From contig JASNZW010000007.1 in assembly GCA_048499435.1 (NCBI GenBank), forward strand, positions 1 to 64,000: a stretch of 64,000 bases of DNA. The letters are read 5' to 3'. A model generated the notes under the pieces. That model saw only the letters and a program-made list of their open reading frames with translations. It was not told the origin of the DNA and did not search any database. Of the stretch, positions 7,405 to 16,357 are shown piece by piece. The stretch comes from DAOTWC01 sp048499435. Its GTDB lineage: Bacteria; Chloroflexota; Anaerolineae; Aggregatilineales; Phototrophicaceae. The position numbers and the translations under genes were made by a program. How positions within the stretch are numbered: position 1 is the first letter of the stretch; each line of letters begins with the position of its first letter.

Positions 7405-8976
7405 TTACTGCCAGTTGAGCGCGTAAATCTCGAAGCTGCCGTGATACGGGTCAGTGAACGCCCGCACAAGCGTGCCGCGCTCGTCCAGCACCTGCATGAA
7501 CCCCTCGCGCGAAATCCGGTAGGCGTTCAGGCCCTGGGGCAGCTCTTCGTCTTCGGTGACCAGCTCAACGCTCAGCACTTCATCGAGGACGATGTAATCC
7601 GGGCGGATAACGGCCAGCGCTTCAGCGGCATCGTAGCTGTTGAAAAACCGGTAGTAGGCCAGGTTAAGGCTGGAGCTGAAGTCATAGTCAGCCAGCCCAA
7701 GCCACCAGGTCGGCGTCGCCAGCACGCGCGCGCCCGCCGGGATCACCGCGCGCATCTGGCCGGTGATGGCGTAGTAGTCGTAATCCCTGGCGCTGAGGGC
7801 GCTGCTGGCCATCCGCAGGCCGCTGAAGGCGATAAACGCGACGACCAGCAGCGCCGCCCCCGCCCGCAGGACGCGCGCGCTTTCAAAACGCCGGAACAGC
7901 GTAACAAACAACTGCGCCACGATGAGCATGAACAGCGGGTAGAGGTGGATGGCGTACAGGTTGGTTTTGTTGCCGTTGAACAGAACAAAGCTCAGGAACG
8001 CGGCCCCGGTAAAGGTGAGCAGCAGCCGGTCCGCGCCTGACCGCCGCCACAGCAGCAGCCCGCCGCCAACCGCGATCAGCGCCAGGTCCAGCGGGTTCTG
8101 GCGGAACCCGTAGCGCCCGAACTCGCGCACGGCGGAGTCGAGCAGCGTGGCCGGGTTGGTGATTGGCATTGCGGCATCGGCCCCGGTGGAGAAGTAAAAG
8201 CTCATCAGCGTGGAGTACGTTGCCGGGCTGGGCAGGATGTGGATGGCGGCCCAGATAGCGACGCCGACGCCGCCGCCAACTCCGGCCAGCCACGTTCCGC
8301 GCCTGATGAGCAGCTTTCTCCCGTACTGCGCCAGATACAGCGCGGCCAGCGCCGGCGCGAACATGAAGGCCGACTGGTGAACGTCCATGCTCACGCCGAC
8401 GAGAAAGCCCGCCAGCAGGTGCGCCCACCAGGCGCGCTCATGGCGGAACGCCCACAGCGCCAGCCACAGCGCCAGCATCATCAGCGCGGCCAGGACGATA
8501 TCCTGGCGGAAGCGGCTGGCCTGCAGGAATGGCAGGCTGAGGGCCAGCAGCAGGGCCGCCAGCAGGCCAGTGTTGAGATCGTAGAGGCGGCGGCCAATCA
8601 GCACGGTCAGCGCCAGCAGCCCGCCGCCGAACAGCCACGCGACCAGCCGGGTCTGGAACAGGCCCAGGCCGAACAGGCTGTAGGACGCAACGTAGGGAAG
8701 CTGCCCCAGGAAGAAGCGCACAATCCACTCGTAGCCGAACTGCTTGAACACCTCGTGGTGGATTGAATCGTAATTGGCGCCGGTGTTCAGCCACGTCCAC
8801 GAGCTGTTGGCAAGCCAGCTTTCGTCAATAAAGACGCGCGGGTACTGCGTCAGCGTGAGCAGGTGGAACGCCATAACCGCCAGCAGGCAGGCGGCGAGCA
8901 GCACAGAAATATAAAACCGGGTTTGTGCGCCCGGCGCGGCTGCGCGTCGGAGAGCGGTAGCGGTAGATGCGGCCAT
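7405..8976 (-). CDS. GT39/PMT-2-like membrane glycosyltransferase
   Basis: This 523-residue polytopic GT-C protein has one N-terminal helix (residues 22-42) and then a loop with an acidic residue pair (FIDESWLANSS) that matches the catalytic region of ArnT/PMT-type enzymes. Multiple helices follow to about residue 390. The soluble C-terminal tail contains VIRPDYIVLDEVL. A GGGAGA ribosome-binding site lies nine bases before the ATG. It sits between the flippase-like gene and a second GT-C gene in the minus-strand cluster, so it probably transfers a polyprenyl-phosphate-linked sugar outside the cytoplasmic membrane. The 240 bases downstream (7166-7404) hold no convincing gene. Confidence 0.8.
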   Translation of the reverse strand: MAASTATALRRAAAPGAQTRFYISVLLAACLLAVMAFHLLTLTQYPRVFIDESWLANSSWTWLNTGANYDSIHHEVFKQFGYEWIVRFFLGQLPYVASYSLFGLGLFQTRLVAWLFGGGLLALTVLIGRRLYDLNTGLLAALLLALSLPFLQASRFRQDIVLAALMMLALWLALWAFRHERAWWAHLLAGFLVGVSMDVHQSAFMFAPALAALYLAQYGRKLLIRRGTWLAGVGGGVGVAIWAAIHILPSPATYSTLMSFYFSTGADAAMPITNPATLLDSAVREFGRYGFRQNPLDLALIAVGGGLLLWRRSGADRLLLTFTGAAFLSFVLFNGNKTNLYAIHLYPLFMLIVAQLFVTLFRRFESARVLRAGAALLVVAFIAFSGLRMASSALSARDYDYYAITGQMRAVIPAGARVLATPTWWLGLADYDFSSSLNLAYYRFFNSYDAAEALAVIRPDYIVLDEVLSVELVTEDEELPQGLNAYRISREGFMQVLDERGTLVRAFTDPYHGSFEIYALNWQ

Positions 8977-9009
8977 AGCGTGCTGTCTCCCGGTGACTTG
9001 GCTGCTGCG

Positions 9010-10014
9010 TCAGGTGGCGCGCCCCGATGGCTCCGCGCCGGAGAGCGCCGGCCCGGCCAGCCGACGCCGGTAATTGACAATGGCAGTGCGCGAGAACGCC
9101 AGCCCGCCTACCAGCCCGACAGCCACGTTGTACCCGTAATACAGCAGCGAGATAGCGACGGCTTCGGCCCCGGTCATACCTACCTGGGTGAAGAAGAACG
9201 CGAACGCGCCCTCGCGCAGCCCCAGGCCGCTGATCGAAATGGGGACCATCGTCACCAGCCAGATGATCGGCATGAACACAAAGTAGTAGATCGGCTCAAC
9301 GCGGACGCCCAGCGCCCAGCCGACGAGCACCACTGACAGCACATGGACGGCCTGATAGACCATTGACAGGATGAACGTGACCAGCAGCAGGCGCGGCTGG
9401 CTCTGCAGAAAGTAGAGCGAGTTGTACAGCTCGCGCAGGGTTGGCTCCAGCCGTTTGACGAACGGCAGCTCAAAAACCCAACTGAAGCGGCGCATCACGC
9501 GGCGGTTGAAGAACACCAGCCAGCCGATCGTCATCGCGACCGCCGTGCCGATGACGATCTCTTTCACCGGCACGCTGCCGGTGAACTGCGCGCCGAAGAA
9601 CAGGGCCACCGCCGCCATCAGCGCCAGCGTGACCAGGCCCATCAGCCGGTCCAGCAGCACCGTCGAAACGACACCCACTTTATCCTGCTGGCTGCGCGAC
9701 AGCTCGTACATGCGCCCCAGGTCAGAGCCAACCATCGTCGGCAGGAACAGCGAGAAGAACATACCGATGGTTGTCGTGAAGAAGACGCGCACAAAGCTGA
9801 CCTGCTCGCCCACCGCGCGAATAAACAAGTGCCAGCGCAGCGCCCACAGCGCCGTAGCGCCGAAGTACGCGGCCAGCCCTAACAGGAAGTAAACCGGGTC
9901 AACGCTGCGCAGGTTGTCTATGAAATGCTGGCGGTCAATCACGCTGAAAAGCACGATGATGAGCACGACGCTCAATAACAGGCGCAGCAGCGAGCTGATA
10001 AGCTGTTTGTTCAT
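9010..10014 (-). CDS. LPG synthase TM-region / flippase-like membrane protein
   Basis: This 334-residue membrane protein has about eight helices and belongs to the family named after the transmembrane part of lysylphosphatidylglycerol synthase (MprF N-terminal flippase domain; UPF0104/AglD relatives). Visible family features are GMFFSLFLPTMVGSDLGRMYELSR around residues 87-110 and ISISGLGLREGAFAFF around 257-272. Such proteins accompany polyprenol-linked glycan pathways or flip lipids. The position between a DPM1-like GT2 and GT-C enzymes supports a role in lipid-linked sugar handling. It has a plausible promoter (10031-10060) and no obvious ribosome-binding site. Confidence 0.8.
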   Translation of the reverse strand: MNKQLISSLLRLLLSVVLIIVLFSVIDRQHFIDNLRSVDPVYFLLGLAAYFGATALWALRWHLFIRAVGEQVSFVRVFFTTTIGMFFSLFLPTMVGSDLGRMYELSRSQQDKVGVVSTVLLDRLMGLVTLALMAAVALFFGAQFTGSVPVKEIVIGTAVAMTIGWLVFFNRRVMRRFSWVFELPFVKRLEPTLRELYNSLYFLQSQPRLLLVTFILSMVYQAVHVLSVVLVGWALGVRVEPIYYFVFMPIIWLVTMVPISISGLGLREGAFAFFFTQVGMTGAEAVAISLLYYGYNVAVGLVGGLAFSRTAIVNYRRRLAGPALSGAEPSGRAT

Positions 10015-10030
10015 AGTTGTCTGTTACCAG

Positions 10031-10060
10031 TCTATATCTGTCGTGGTCGTGCTTTGTCAG
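10031..10060 (-). promoter_or_regulatory. Candidate promoter inside the glycan cluster
   Basis: On the minus strand CTGACA (10055-10060) is followed after 18 bp by TATAGA (10031-10036), 16 bases before the start codon of the flippase-like gene. It would split the cluster into two transcription units. Confidence 0.45.
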
Positions 10061-10150
10061 CCCCGGCGGCTGTGTGTGGAGGCGGTCTGCGCCGCCGGCT
10101 GGCCCGTGTTTTTACAGGCTCAGCGGCGGCGCAGGTTAGAAACGCGCTGC

Positions 10151-11119
10151 TCAGCGCAGCCCCAGAACCGGGAAGGTGCTGGCCTGGGCTATGCTCAGGG
10201 CGTGCTGCTGCATCGTAACGACGTCGAACTTCTCGCTCAGGATGCCGAGCGCCGCGCTGACCACGCTCAGCTTCGGCTCGCTTTTCATCCCCATCGCCGG
10301 GAAGAAGGCCAGCTCCGGGATGTTGTCGTCCGCGCCCAGGAAATCGAGCGGGTGCAGCAGGATCGACGGCTCCAGGCCGCTGACGCGGCAGGCTTCCAGC
10401 GCGGTGTTGAAGTAGAACAGCGCCAGCCGCCGCGAGAACTTGCTCAGGTACAGCACATAGCTGATGTGGATGGGCACTTTAAACAGCGGGAACGTCGTGA
10501 CCGGAATCTCCACCAGCTCGTCGCCGTTATAGCGCCAGCGGTATGCGGCGTTGGTGCGCAGGCCGTCCTTGAACTTGCCGAACAGCTCGCGCCGCATGGC
10601 CTTTTCCTCCGGCGTCAGGCTGGTGGTCATAAAGTAATACGCGCGCGCCAGCGGGCCGAGGTAGGTGGGGAAGGTTGAGGCGTCATAGATGTAGCCGCGC
10701 CGCGCCAGCACCTGCATGATATTGTACGAGATGCTGAAGCCCGGCCCGCGGAAGCCCACTGGGCGCCGCCCGGTGATCTGCTCGATCGCGGTTTCAGCGC
10801 GGATGAGGTCCGCCTCGATCTCTTCCTCGCCGTAAAGGTGCATCCACGATTCGTGCTTAAACGAGTGGTTGCCAATTTCGTGGCCAGCGGCGGCCAGCGA
10901 CCGCAGCACGGCGCGGTTGCGCTCCAGCTCAGCGTCCTGGCCGACAACCATGAACGTGATTGTCAGATCGCGCGCTTTGAGAAAATCGAGGATGCGCGGC
11001 ACAACCAGGTCGAGATAAGAGGGGAACGTCTCCCAACCGTCGTCGCCGTGGATCTTCATATAGGTCCACTTGTCGTCCAGATCAAGGGACAGGCTTGCAA
11101 GGGGTTTGCGCGCGTCCAT
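10151..11119 (-). CDS. NodB-like polysaccharide deacetylase
   Basis: This 322-residue member of carbohydrate esterase family 4 removes N- or O-acetyl groups from glycans with a metal ion. The substrate cannot be told. The first catalytic motif reads SLDLDD (general base and metal Asp). The metal-binding HSxxH motif appears as NHSFKHE, and the RxPG-type motif as GFRGPGFSISYN. A long C-terminal extension beyond the NodB core is typical of cytoplasmic or membrane-associated glycan deacetylases in surface polysaccharide loci. There is no signal peptide. The chosen start is the ATG at 11119 with a weak GAGAG upstream. A TTG 33 bases further out is possible. Confidence 0.85.
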   Translation of the reverse strand: MDARKPLASLSLDLDDKWTYMKIHGDDGWETFPSYLDLVVPRILDFLKARDLTITFMVVGQDAELERNRAVLRSLAAAGHEIGNHSFKHESWMHLYGEEEIEADLIRAETAIEQITGRRPVGFRGPGFSISYNIMQVLARRGYIYDASTFPTYLGPLARAYYFMTTSLTPEEKAMRRELFGKFKDGLRTNAAYRWRYNGDELVEIPVTTFPLFKVPIHISYVLYLSKFSRRLALFYFNTALEACRVSGLEPSILLHPLDFLGADDNIPELAFFPAMGMKSEPKLSVVSAALGILSEKFDVVTMQQHALSIAQASTFPVLGLR

Positions 11120-11247
11120 AATTGCTCTCGCTTTGCTGCTACAGGCGGACAAGGTGTTAGCACCTGTTAAAACAGTAAGCCAATGTGCCTAACGACAGCC
11201 TAAAAGCCCGGCCCTTTTCAGAAACCGAACCGTGCATAAATCGCCGG

Positions 11248-12615
11248 TCAGACGGCCTGTGTCAGGGCGGGCGCGGATTCCCACTGCGCGGCGTCCTGCA
11301 CGATGCGCTCGATCATCCGGGCGGTGAAGCGCGTGACGGCCTCGCCATTGCCCAGGTCAGGGTAGATCATGACCGTGTTGCCCATGTACAGGCGTTTGAC
11401 GGGCGTCTGGATGTCGGGAATCTGGTCGAGCGTGCCCATCGGGCGGATCGGCTCAACGTAGCGGGCGCGGTGAACGAAGAAGTCGGTAATCCAGCTTTCG
11501 TCAAAGGCCGGGAACATGTGTTTGAGGTGCTTCAGCCACTCGGCTTTCACCTGTTCGTCGGGCCAGCGCGCCAGCTCGCTGTCCGGCGCGAGGTATTTGG
11601 GCAGATAGACCAGATGATGGCCCTTGACGTGTTGGGGGTCGATCAGGTTGGTGGTCTCGACCACCGCCGTAAACGGTATCGTTTCGTCGGTGATGTTGAG
11701 CACATAGTAGGGCATCAACTGGCGGTCGAGGACGACCAGCGGGCACAGCACGCCGAGGTATTCCTGGTTGAGAAGCTGCTGGCGAAAGCCCGCCGGGGCC
11801 TGCGGAACCAGCGCGCCCAGGATGGGCGACTGCAAGGTGCTGATGATGGCGTCGAACGGCTGAACGCCGGCGGCGGTGCGGATGCCGACCGCCTGGCCGC
11901 CCTCGATCACGATTTCCTCGATGACGGTGTTCAGGTGGATGGCCGCGCCCAGGGCCTCGGCTTTGGCGGCCAGCGCCTCAATGAGCGTGTAATAGCCGTT
12001 TTCCAGATAGCTCATCATCTCTTTGGAGGTGACGCCCTGGCGCGTGCCCATCATGCGCTTCAGGCGCGACCAGATATAAGTCGCGGGCACGTCGGTGAAG
12101 GTGCTGTCGAACTTGGCGCGCAGCAGCGGCTTCCAGACTTTGTTCCACACGCCGCGCCCGCTGACGCGCACCAGCCAGTCCTCGACCGGAACGGTGTCCA
12201 TTTTGCGCCAGTCGCTCTCAAACTGGGCGGCGACAACCTGAAGCGCCAGCCGCACCCGCTGGAACAGGTTAAGCGGCGGGAACAGCATGAAGTCAACCGG
12301 GGTGTTAAACGGGTAATGCTGGCCGCTGTCGTAGAAGCCCTGCTGCGTGGCGGTGAAGTGCAGCCGGTCGCTCACGCCGCTTTCCTTGATCAGCGTCTGC
12401 ATGGTCATGTCGCTGCTGAGGATGGTGTGGTAAAAGCGGTCAATGCGCAGGCCGTCGTAGGGCATAAAGCCCGCCAGGCCGCCCAGGTTGTCGCCGCGCT
12501 CGAAGATAGCCACGTTCAGGCCATGCTGCGCCAGCCTGTAGGCCAGGGTCACGCCCATGATGCCGCCGCCGATGATGGCGATGCGTTTGTCGTTTGCGTT
12601 CGCGTTAACAGTCAT
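11248..12615 (-). CDS. NAD(P)/FAD-dependent amine-oxidase-like oxidoreductase
   Basis: This 455-residue flavoprotein has an N-terminal dinucleotide-binding fold (IGGGIMGVTLAYRLAQHG, then E39-type acidic residue in FERGDNLGGLAG). This is followed by a substrate domain similar to protoporphyrinogen-oxidase-like and UDP-galactopyranose-mutase-like proteins of surface glycan clusters. The C-terminal part has the FAD-closing motif (RLYMGNTVMIYPDLGNGEAV). It lies 57 bases downstream of the DPM1-like GT2, an arrangement that suggests action on a lipid-linked sugar or polyprenol (for example oxidation or ring rearrangement). The exact reaction is unknown. There is no clear ribosome-binding site at the ATG. 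Confidence 0.8.
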   Translation of the reverse strand: MTVNANANDKRIAIIGGGIMGVTLAYRLAQHGLNVAIFERGDNLGGLAGFMPYDGLRIDRFYHTILSSDMTMQTLIKESGVSDRLHFTATQQGFYDSGQHYPFNTPVDFMLFPPLNLFQRVRLALQVVAAQFESDWRKMDTVPVEDWLVRVSGRGVWNKVWKPLLRAKFDSTFTDVPATYIWSRLKRMMGTRQGVTSKEMMSYLENGYYTLIEALAAKAEALGAAIHLNTVIEEIVIEGGQAVGIRTAAGVQPFDAIISTLQSPILGALVPQAPAGFRQQLLNQEYLGVLCPLVVLDRQLMPYYVLNITDETIPFTAVVETTNLIDPQHVKGHHLVYLPKYLAPDSELARWPDEQVKAEWLKHLKHMFPAFDESWITDFFVHRARYVEPIRPMGTLDQIPDIQTPVKRLYMGNTVMIYPDLGNGEAVTRFTARMIERIVQDAAQWESAPALTQAV

Positions 12616-12672
12616 ATGATTTGAGTTTGTGTCCTGTGTGCTGACAGATGCTGCTGCGCTAGCGGCGCACGG

Positions 12673-13431
12673 CTACGGCTGGCCCTGGACAAGCGGCTTA
12701 GGGCGGTCAACCGGGCGGCGGGTGATGGCGGACCACAACAGGCGCGCCTGGAATTTCAGGTGCGCTTTGGTGACGCGCGCGATTTTGATGCTGGACTGGC
12801 CGAAGGTGCGCACGTGCAGGGTGGTGGGGAACTCCGCCACTTTGTAGCCGGCGCGGATCGCCTTAACCAGCAGCTCGGTGCCGGCCAGAAAGTCGTCACT
12901 TTCAAAGGTGATGCTGTCCAGCACGGGACGCCTGTAAGCGCGGAACAGCGCTGTCCAGCAGTAAATATCCCAGCGGACGAGCACGCGATAGAGGAAAGAC
13001 GCGCCGTAGCTAAACAGCAGCCGGTAGCGCGGGACGCCCTCTACCCGGCCTTTGGGGTGGTAGGGTGACGCGGTTACGATATCCACGTTTTCCGCCAGCA
13101 GCTTGGCGAGCAGTTGGGGAATGGTGTTGAAGGCATACGTGCCGTCAAAGTCGGTCGTGATGACGATATCGCCGGTGGCGTGGGCGAAGCCGGTGCGGAT
13201 AGCCGCCCCCAGGCCCCGGTTGCGCTCGTGCGAGACGACGCGCACGCTGCTGTCGCCGGCGAAGGCCGCCTGAAGCTGCGCCTCGGTGTCGTCTTTGCTG
13301 CCGTCGTTGACGAACACGATTTCAGTTTCGTGTTTCTCACGCAGGAAGGCGATAACCGGCCGCACAGCGGCGGCGGTTTTAGCGACACCTTCTGACTCAT
13401 TGTAGGCCGGAATGACCAGTGAAATCTTCAT
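12673..13431 (-). CDS. GT2 glycosyltransferase, dolichyl/polyprenyl-phosphate sugar synthase-like
   Basis: This 252-residue GT-A enzyme starts MKISLVIPAYNESE, has the donor-binding VNDGSKDDT, the DxD motif in TTDFDGTY, and the acceptor-side SPYHPKGRVEGVP. These match the DPM1/GtrB-type subfamily that transfers a sugar from a nucleotide donor to polyprenyl phosphate at the inner membrane face. No C-terminal membrane helices are present, so it is the soluble type. The ATG at 13431 follows AGAAAGGGG; earlier in-frame starts lack support. It is the first gene of the minus-strand cluster and would provide the lipid-linked donor for the two GT-C enzymes downstream. Confidence 0.85.
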   Translation of the reverse strand: MKISLVIPAYNESEGVAKTAAAVRPVIAFLREKHETEIVFVNDGSKDDTEAQLQAAFAGDSSVRVVSHERNRGLGAAIRTGFAHATGDIVITTDFDGTYAFNTIPQLLAKLLAENVDIVTASPYHPKGRVEGVPRYRLLFSYGASFLYRVLVRWDIYCWTALFRAYRRPVLDSITFESDDFLAGTELLVKAIRAGYKVAEFPTTLHVRTFGQSSIKIARVTKAHLKFQARLLWSAITRRPVDRPKPLVQGQP

Positions 13432-13680
13432 GGCCTGCTGCCCCTTTCTTTGCACTCGTCTGACTTTAGCCCGCTGTCCTTGCCGCAAACTAAAAGTTGG
13501 TATCAGGTTAGCGCGGCGCGGGACGAATCTGGCGGCGCGCTGGCGAGGTAAATGCTGCGGTAAACGGTTTGACCCTAGAATAAAGAGAGGGCTGCGCGGG
13601 CTGCTGAACAGCGGCGACCCTCTTTAGCATTCAGCAAGCTCATTTCAGGTAGCCTTAGTACAAACAGGAGGCGTGCCGCT

Positions 13681-14235
13681 ATGCCATTCATTCACCCCAG
13701 CGCCGAGGTCGAAGCCGGCGCGGTTATTGGCCAGGACAGCAAAATCTGGCATTTGTGCCACATCCGCCGCGACGCCCGCATTGGCGAGGCGTGCGTGCTG
13801 GGGCGCGGCGTGTTTGTGGACGCCGGCGTGCAGATCGGCAGCCGCGTCAAAATTCAGAATTACGTGTCCGTGTTTCACGGCGTGACCATCGAGGACGGCG
13901 TGTTCGTCGGGCCGCACGTGTGCTTCACTAACGACCTGTTCCCGCGCGCGGTCAACCCGGACATGTCGCTGAAGGCCGCCGATGACTGGGTGCTGGCCGA
14001 AACGCGGGTCAGGGCGGGCGCGGCGGTTGGCGCTAACGCGACCATCGTGTGCGGTATCACGATTGGCCGCTGGGCGATGGTCGGCTCTGGCAGCGTGGTG
14101 ACGAAGGACGTGCCCGATTACGCCCTGGTGGTGGGCAACCCGGCCCGGCAGATCGGCTGGGTGTGCGCCTGCGGCCAGCGCAAGGATTCTCAGGAAGCGG
14201 CGATAAACTGCGGCGACTGTGCCGCTAAACGCTAA
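13681..14235 (+). CDS. WbpD/WlbB-like sugar N-acetyltransferase
   Basis: This 184-residue left-handed parallel beta-helix acetyltransferase shows hexapeptide repeats (V/I-G-x-x-x-x-I) through residues 1-140. Its family acetylates the 3-amino group of UDP-2-acetamido-3-amino sugars from acetyl-CoA. The characteristic FTNDLFPRAVNP and VVGNPARQIGWV segments are present. The tail has two Cys pairs (CAC, CGDC), a zinc-ribbon-like ending seen in many relatives. AGGAGG precedes the ATG at proper distance. It is the first gene of a four-gene unit with the aminotransferase, 3-dehydrogenase and 2-epimerase that follow, and is transcribed away from the minus-strand glycan cluster. Confidence 0.85.
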   Translation: MPFIHPSAEVEAGAVIGQDSKIWHLCHIRRDARIGEACVLGRGVFVDAGVQIGSRVKIQNYVSVFHGVTIEDGVFVGPHVCFTNDLFPRAVNPDMSLKAADDWVLAETRVRAGAAVGANATIVCGITIGRWAMVGSGSVVTKDVPDYALVVGNPARQIGWVCACGQRKDSQEAAINCGDCAAKR

Positions 14236-14258
14236 GCAGAAAGGCAGCAGACTGTTCC

Positions 14259-15356
14259 ATGATTAAATCACCGATGCAGATAGGTATTGCCCGCCCGTTT
14301 ATCGGCGCGGAGGAAAAGCAGGCGGTTCTCGACGTGCTGGACAGCGGCGCCCTGGTGCAGGGCGCGCAGGTCGCCGCGTTTGAGGACCGCTTCGCGGCGG
14401 CGCACGGCGCCAGGCACGGGATCGCCATGAACAACGGCACGACCGCGCTGATAGCGTCGCTGATGGCGCACGATATCGGCCCCGGCGACGAGGTGATTAT
14501 CCCGGCGTTCACATTCTTCGCGACCGCTTCGTGCGTGCTGAGCGTTGGCGCGCGGCCCGTGTTCGCCGATATTGACCCGCTGACGTACTGCCTGTCGCCC
14601 GCGGCGGCGGCGGCGGCGATCACGCCGCGCACGAAAGCGATCATGCCGGTGCACCTGTACGGCCAGCCGGCGGACATGCCCGCTTTCGAGGCGCTGTGCC
14701 AGCAGCGCGGCCTGATCCTGCTGGAGGACGCGGCGCAGGCGCACCTGGCGGCGCTGAATGGGCGCTTTGTCGGCACGTGGGGGACGGCCAGCTTCAGCTT
14801 TTACCCCACCAAGAACATGACCACCACTGAGGGCGGCATGGTGCTGACCAACGACGATGAGACGGCGCGCCGGCTGCGCATGATCCGCAACCAGGGCATG
14901 AACACCCAGTATTACCATGAGGTGGTGGGTTACAACTTCCGTATGACCAACATGGCGGCGGCGATTGGCCTGGTGCAGATGGAGCGCCTGCCGGCGTGGA
15001 CGCAGCAGCGCGTGGAGAACGCCCACTTCTATGACCGGCATCTGACCGGCGTCCGAACGCCGGCGGTGGCCGAGGGGGCGGCGCATGTCTATCACCAGTA
15101 CACCGTGCGCGTGCCTGACGGTGTGGACCGCGACGCGGTGACGGCGCGCCTGAACGAGCGCGGCATCGGCGTGCGCGTTTACTATCCGCTGCCGATTCAC
15201 CGGCAGCCGGTGTTCAAGGCGCTGTCCGGCTACGAGAACGTGACGCTGCCGGAGACCGAAAGCGCCACCGCCCAGGTGTTCAGCCTGCCGGTGCATCCGC
15301 TGCTGACGGACGAGGAAAAGGACTATATCGTGCAGGAGGTCAATGCGGCATGTTAA
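14259..15356 (+). CDS. WbpE/GnnB-like DegT/DnrJ/EryC1/StrS aminotransferase
   Basis: This 365-residue PLP-dependent sugar aminotransferase is expected to convert the 3-keto nucleotide sugar to the 3-amino sugar with glutamate. It begins with the family's typical GIARPFIGAEEKQAVLDVL. The central segment has the PLP-ring Asp in LEDAAQAHLA and the Schiff-base Lys in FSFYPTKNMTTTEGG. The following GGMVLTNDDE and RMIRNQGM are typical of the family. Its stop overlaps the start of the next gene (ATGTTAA), indicating translational coupling. It is distinguished from 4-aminotransferases of the same family mainly by its neighbours. Confidence 0.88.
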   Translation: MIKSPMQIGIARPFIGAEEKQAVLDVLDSGALVQGAQVAAFEDRFAAAHGARHGIAMNNGTTALIASLMAHDIGPGDEVIIPAFTFFATASCVLSVGARPVFADIDPLTYCLSPAAAAAAITPRTKAIMPVHLYGQPADMPAFEALCQQRGLILLEDAAQAHLAALNGRFVGTWGTASFSFYPTKNMTTTEGGMVLTNDDETARRLRMIRNQGMNTQYYHEVVGYNFRMTNMAAAIGLVQMERLPAWTQQRVENAHFYDRHLTGVRTPAVAEGAAHVYHQYTVRVPDGVDRDAVTARLNERGIGVRVYYPLPIHRQPVFKALSGYENVTLPETESATAQVFSLPVHPLLTDEEKDYIVQEVNAAC

Positions 15357-16357
15357 AAGCTGCTGTAATCGGCGTTGGCAGTATGGGGCGGAATCACGTC
15401 CGCGTTTACCGTGAGCTGGACAGCGTGGAGCTGGTGGCGGTGGTGGACCAGCACGCGCAGACGGCGGCTAAGGTCGGCGCGACGTTCTCAGCGCCGCACT
15501 ACACCGATCACCTGCAAATGATTGAGGAGTGTCAGCCGGACTTGGTGACGCTGGCCGTGCCGACGGTGCTGCACTATGAGATCGGCATGCAGTTGATTGA
15601 GCGCGGCATTCACCTGCTGGTCGAAAAGCCGATCGCCCGCACGCTGGCGGAAGGCGAGGAGCTGGTTAAGCTGGCGCGCGACAAAGGCGTTATCCTGGCG
15701 GTCGGGCACATCGAGCGGTTCAACCCGGCGGTGATGGAGCTGCGCCGCCGCCTGCGCGAGGGCATGGCGGGCCGCATCTACAAGCTGCACGCCCAGCGCC
15801 TCAGCCCGTACCCGGCGCGCATCCGCGACGCCGGCGTGGTGATTGACCTGGCCTCCCACGATATTGATCTGATGCGCTACCTGATGGACGAGGGCATCGT
15901 GCGGCTCTATGGCGAAACGCTCAAGTCCATTAACTCTGACCGCGAGGACATGTTCAACGGCATTATCCGCTTCCAGAGCGGGGCGGTGGGCGTGCTGGAC
16001 GTTAACTGGATCACGCCGACCAAGATTCGCCGGCTGACGATCACGGGCGCGCGCGGCATGTTCACCTGCGATCTGCTGTCGCAGGAGCTGTTCTTCTACG
16101 AGAACGAGACCGCGCCCAGCCAGTGGGACACGCTCAGCGTGCTGCGCGGCGTCAACGAGGGCAACATCCTGGGCATCCGCATCCAGCGCCATGAGCCGCT
16201 GGCCGCCGAACTGAGCGACTTTGTGGACGCGGTGCGCGAAGGCCGCCAGCCAACGGTCCCCGGCAGCGAAGGGCTGGAGACGCTGCGCATCGCGCTGGAC
16301 TTTATGCGCTCTGGCAGCGCGGTCGAGATCGTCAGCGAGGAGACGCAGCCGGCATGA
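15350..16357 (+). CDS. Gfo/Idh/MocA oxidoreductase, WbpB/GnnA-like UDP-sugar 3-dehydrogenase
   Basis: This 335-residue NAD(P)-dependent oxidoreductase has an N-terminal Rossmann fold (VIGVGSMGRNHVRVY), the EKP motif (LLVEKPIART) and the GHIERFNPAV segment typical of UDP-GlcNAc or UDP-GlcNAcA 3-dehydrogenases. The conserved active-site DxxxHD region reads DLASHDIDLMRYL. Overlap with the aminotransferase before it and a 4-base overlap (ATGA) with the epimerase after it give a tightly coupled unit. Oxidation at C3 produces the keto sugar for the aminotransferase. Whether the substrate is UDP-GlcNAc (GnnA type) or its uronic acid (WbpB type) cannot be decided, because no 6-dehydrogenase gene is present here. 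Confidence 0.85.
   Translation: MLKAAVIGVGSMGRNHVRVYRELDSVELVAVVDQHAQTAAKVGATFSAPHYTDHLQMIEECQPDLVTLAVPTVLHYEIGMQLIERGIHLLVEKPIARTLAEGEELVKLARDKGVILAVGHIERFNPAVMELRRRLREGMAGRIYKLHAQRLSPYPARIRDAGVVIDLASHDIDLMRYLMDEGIVRLYGETLKSINSDREDMFNGIIRFQSGAVGVLDVNWITPTKIRRLTITGARGMFTCDLLSQELFFYENETAPSQWDTLSVLRGVNEGNILGIRIQRHEPLAAELSDFVDAVREGRQPTVPGSEGLETLRIALDFMRSGSAVEIVSEETQPA

Noticed and set aside
7185..7469. A 94-codon frame between the two GT-C genes
   Set aside because: No ribosome-binding site, Arg/Ser-rich low-complexity translation, and overlap with the end of the GT-C gene at 7405. The gap seems non-coding.
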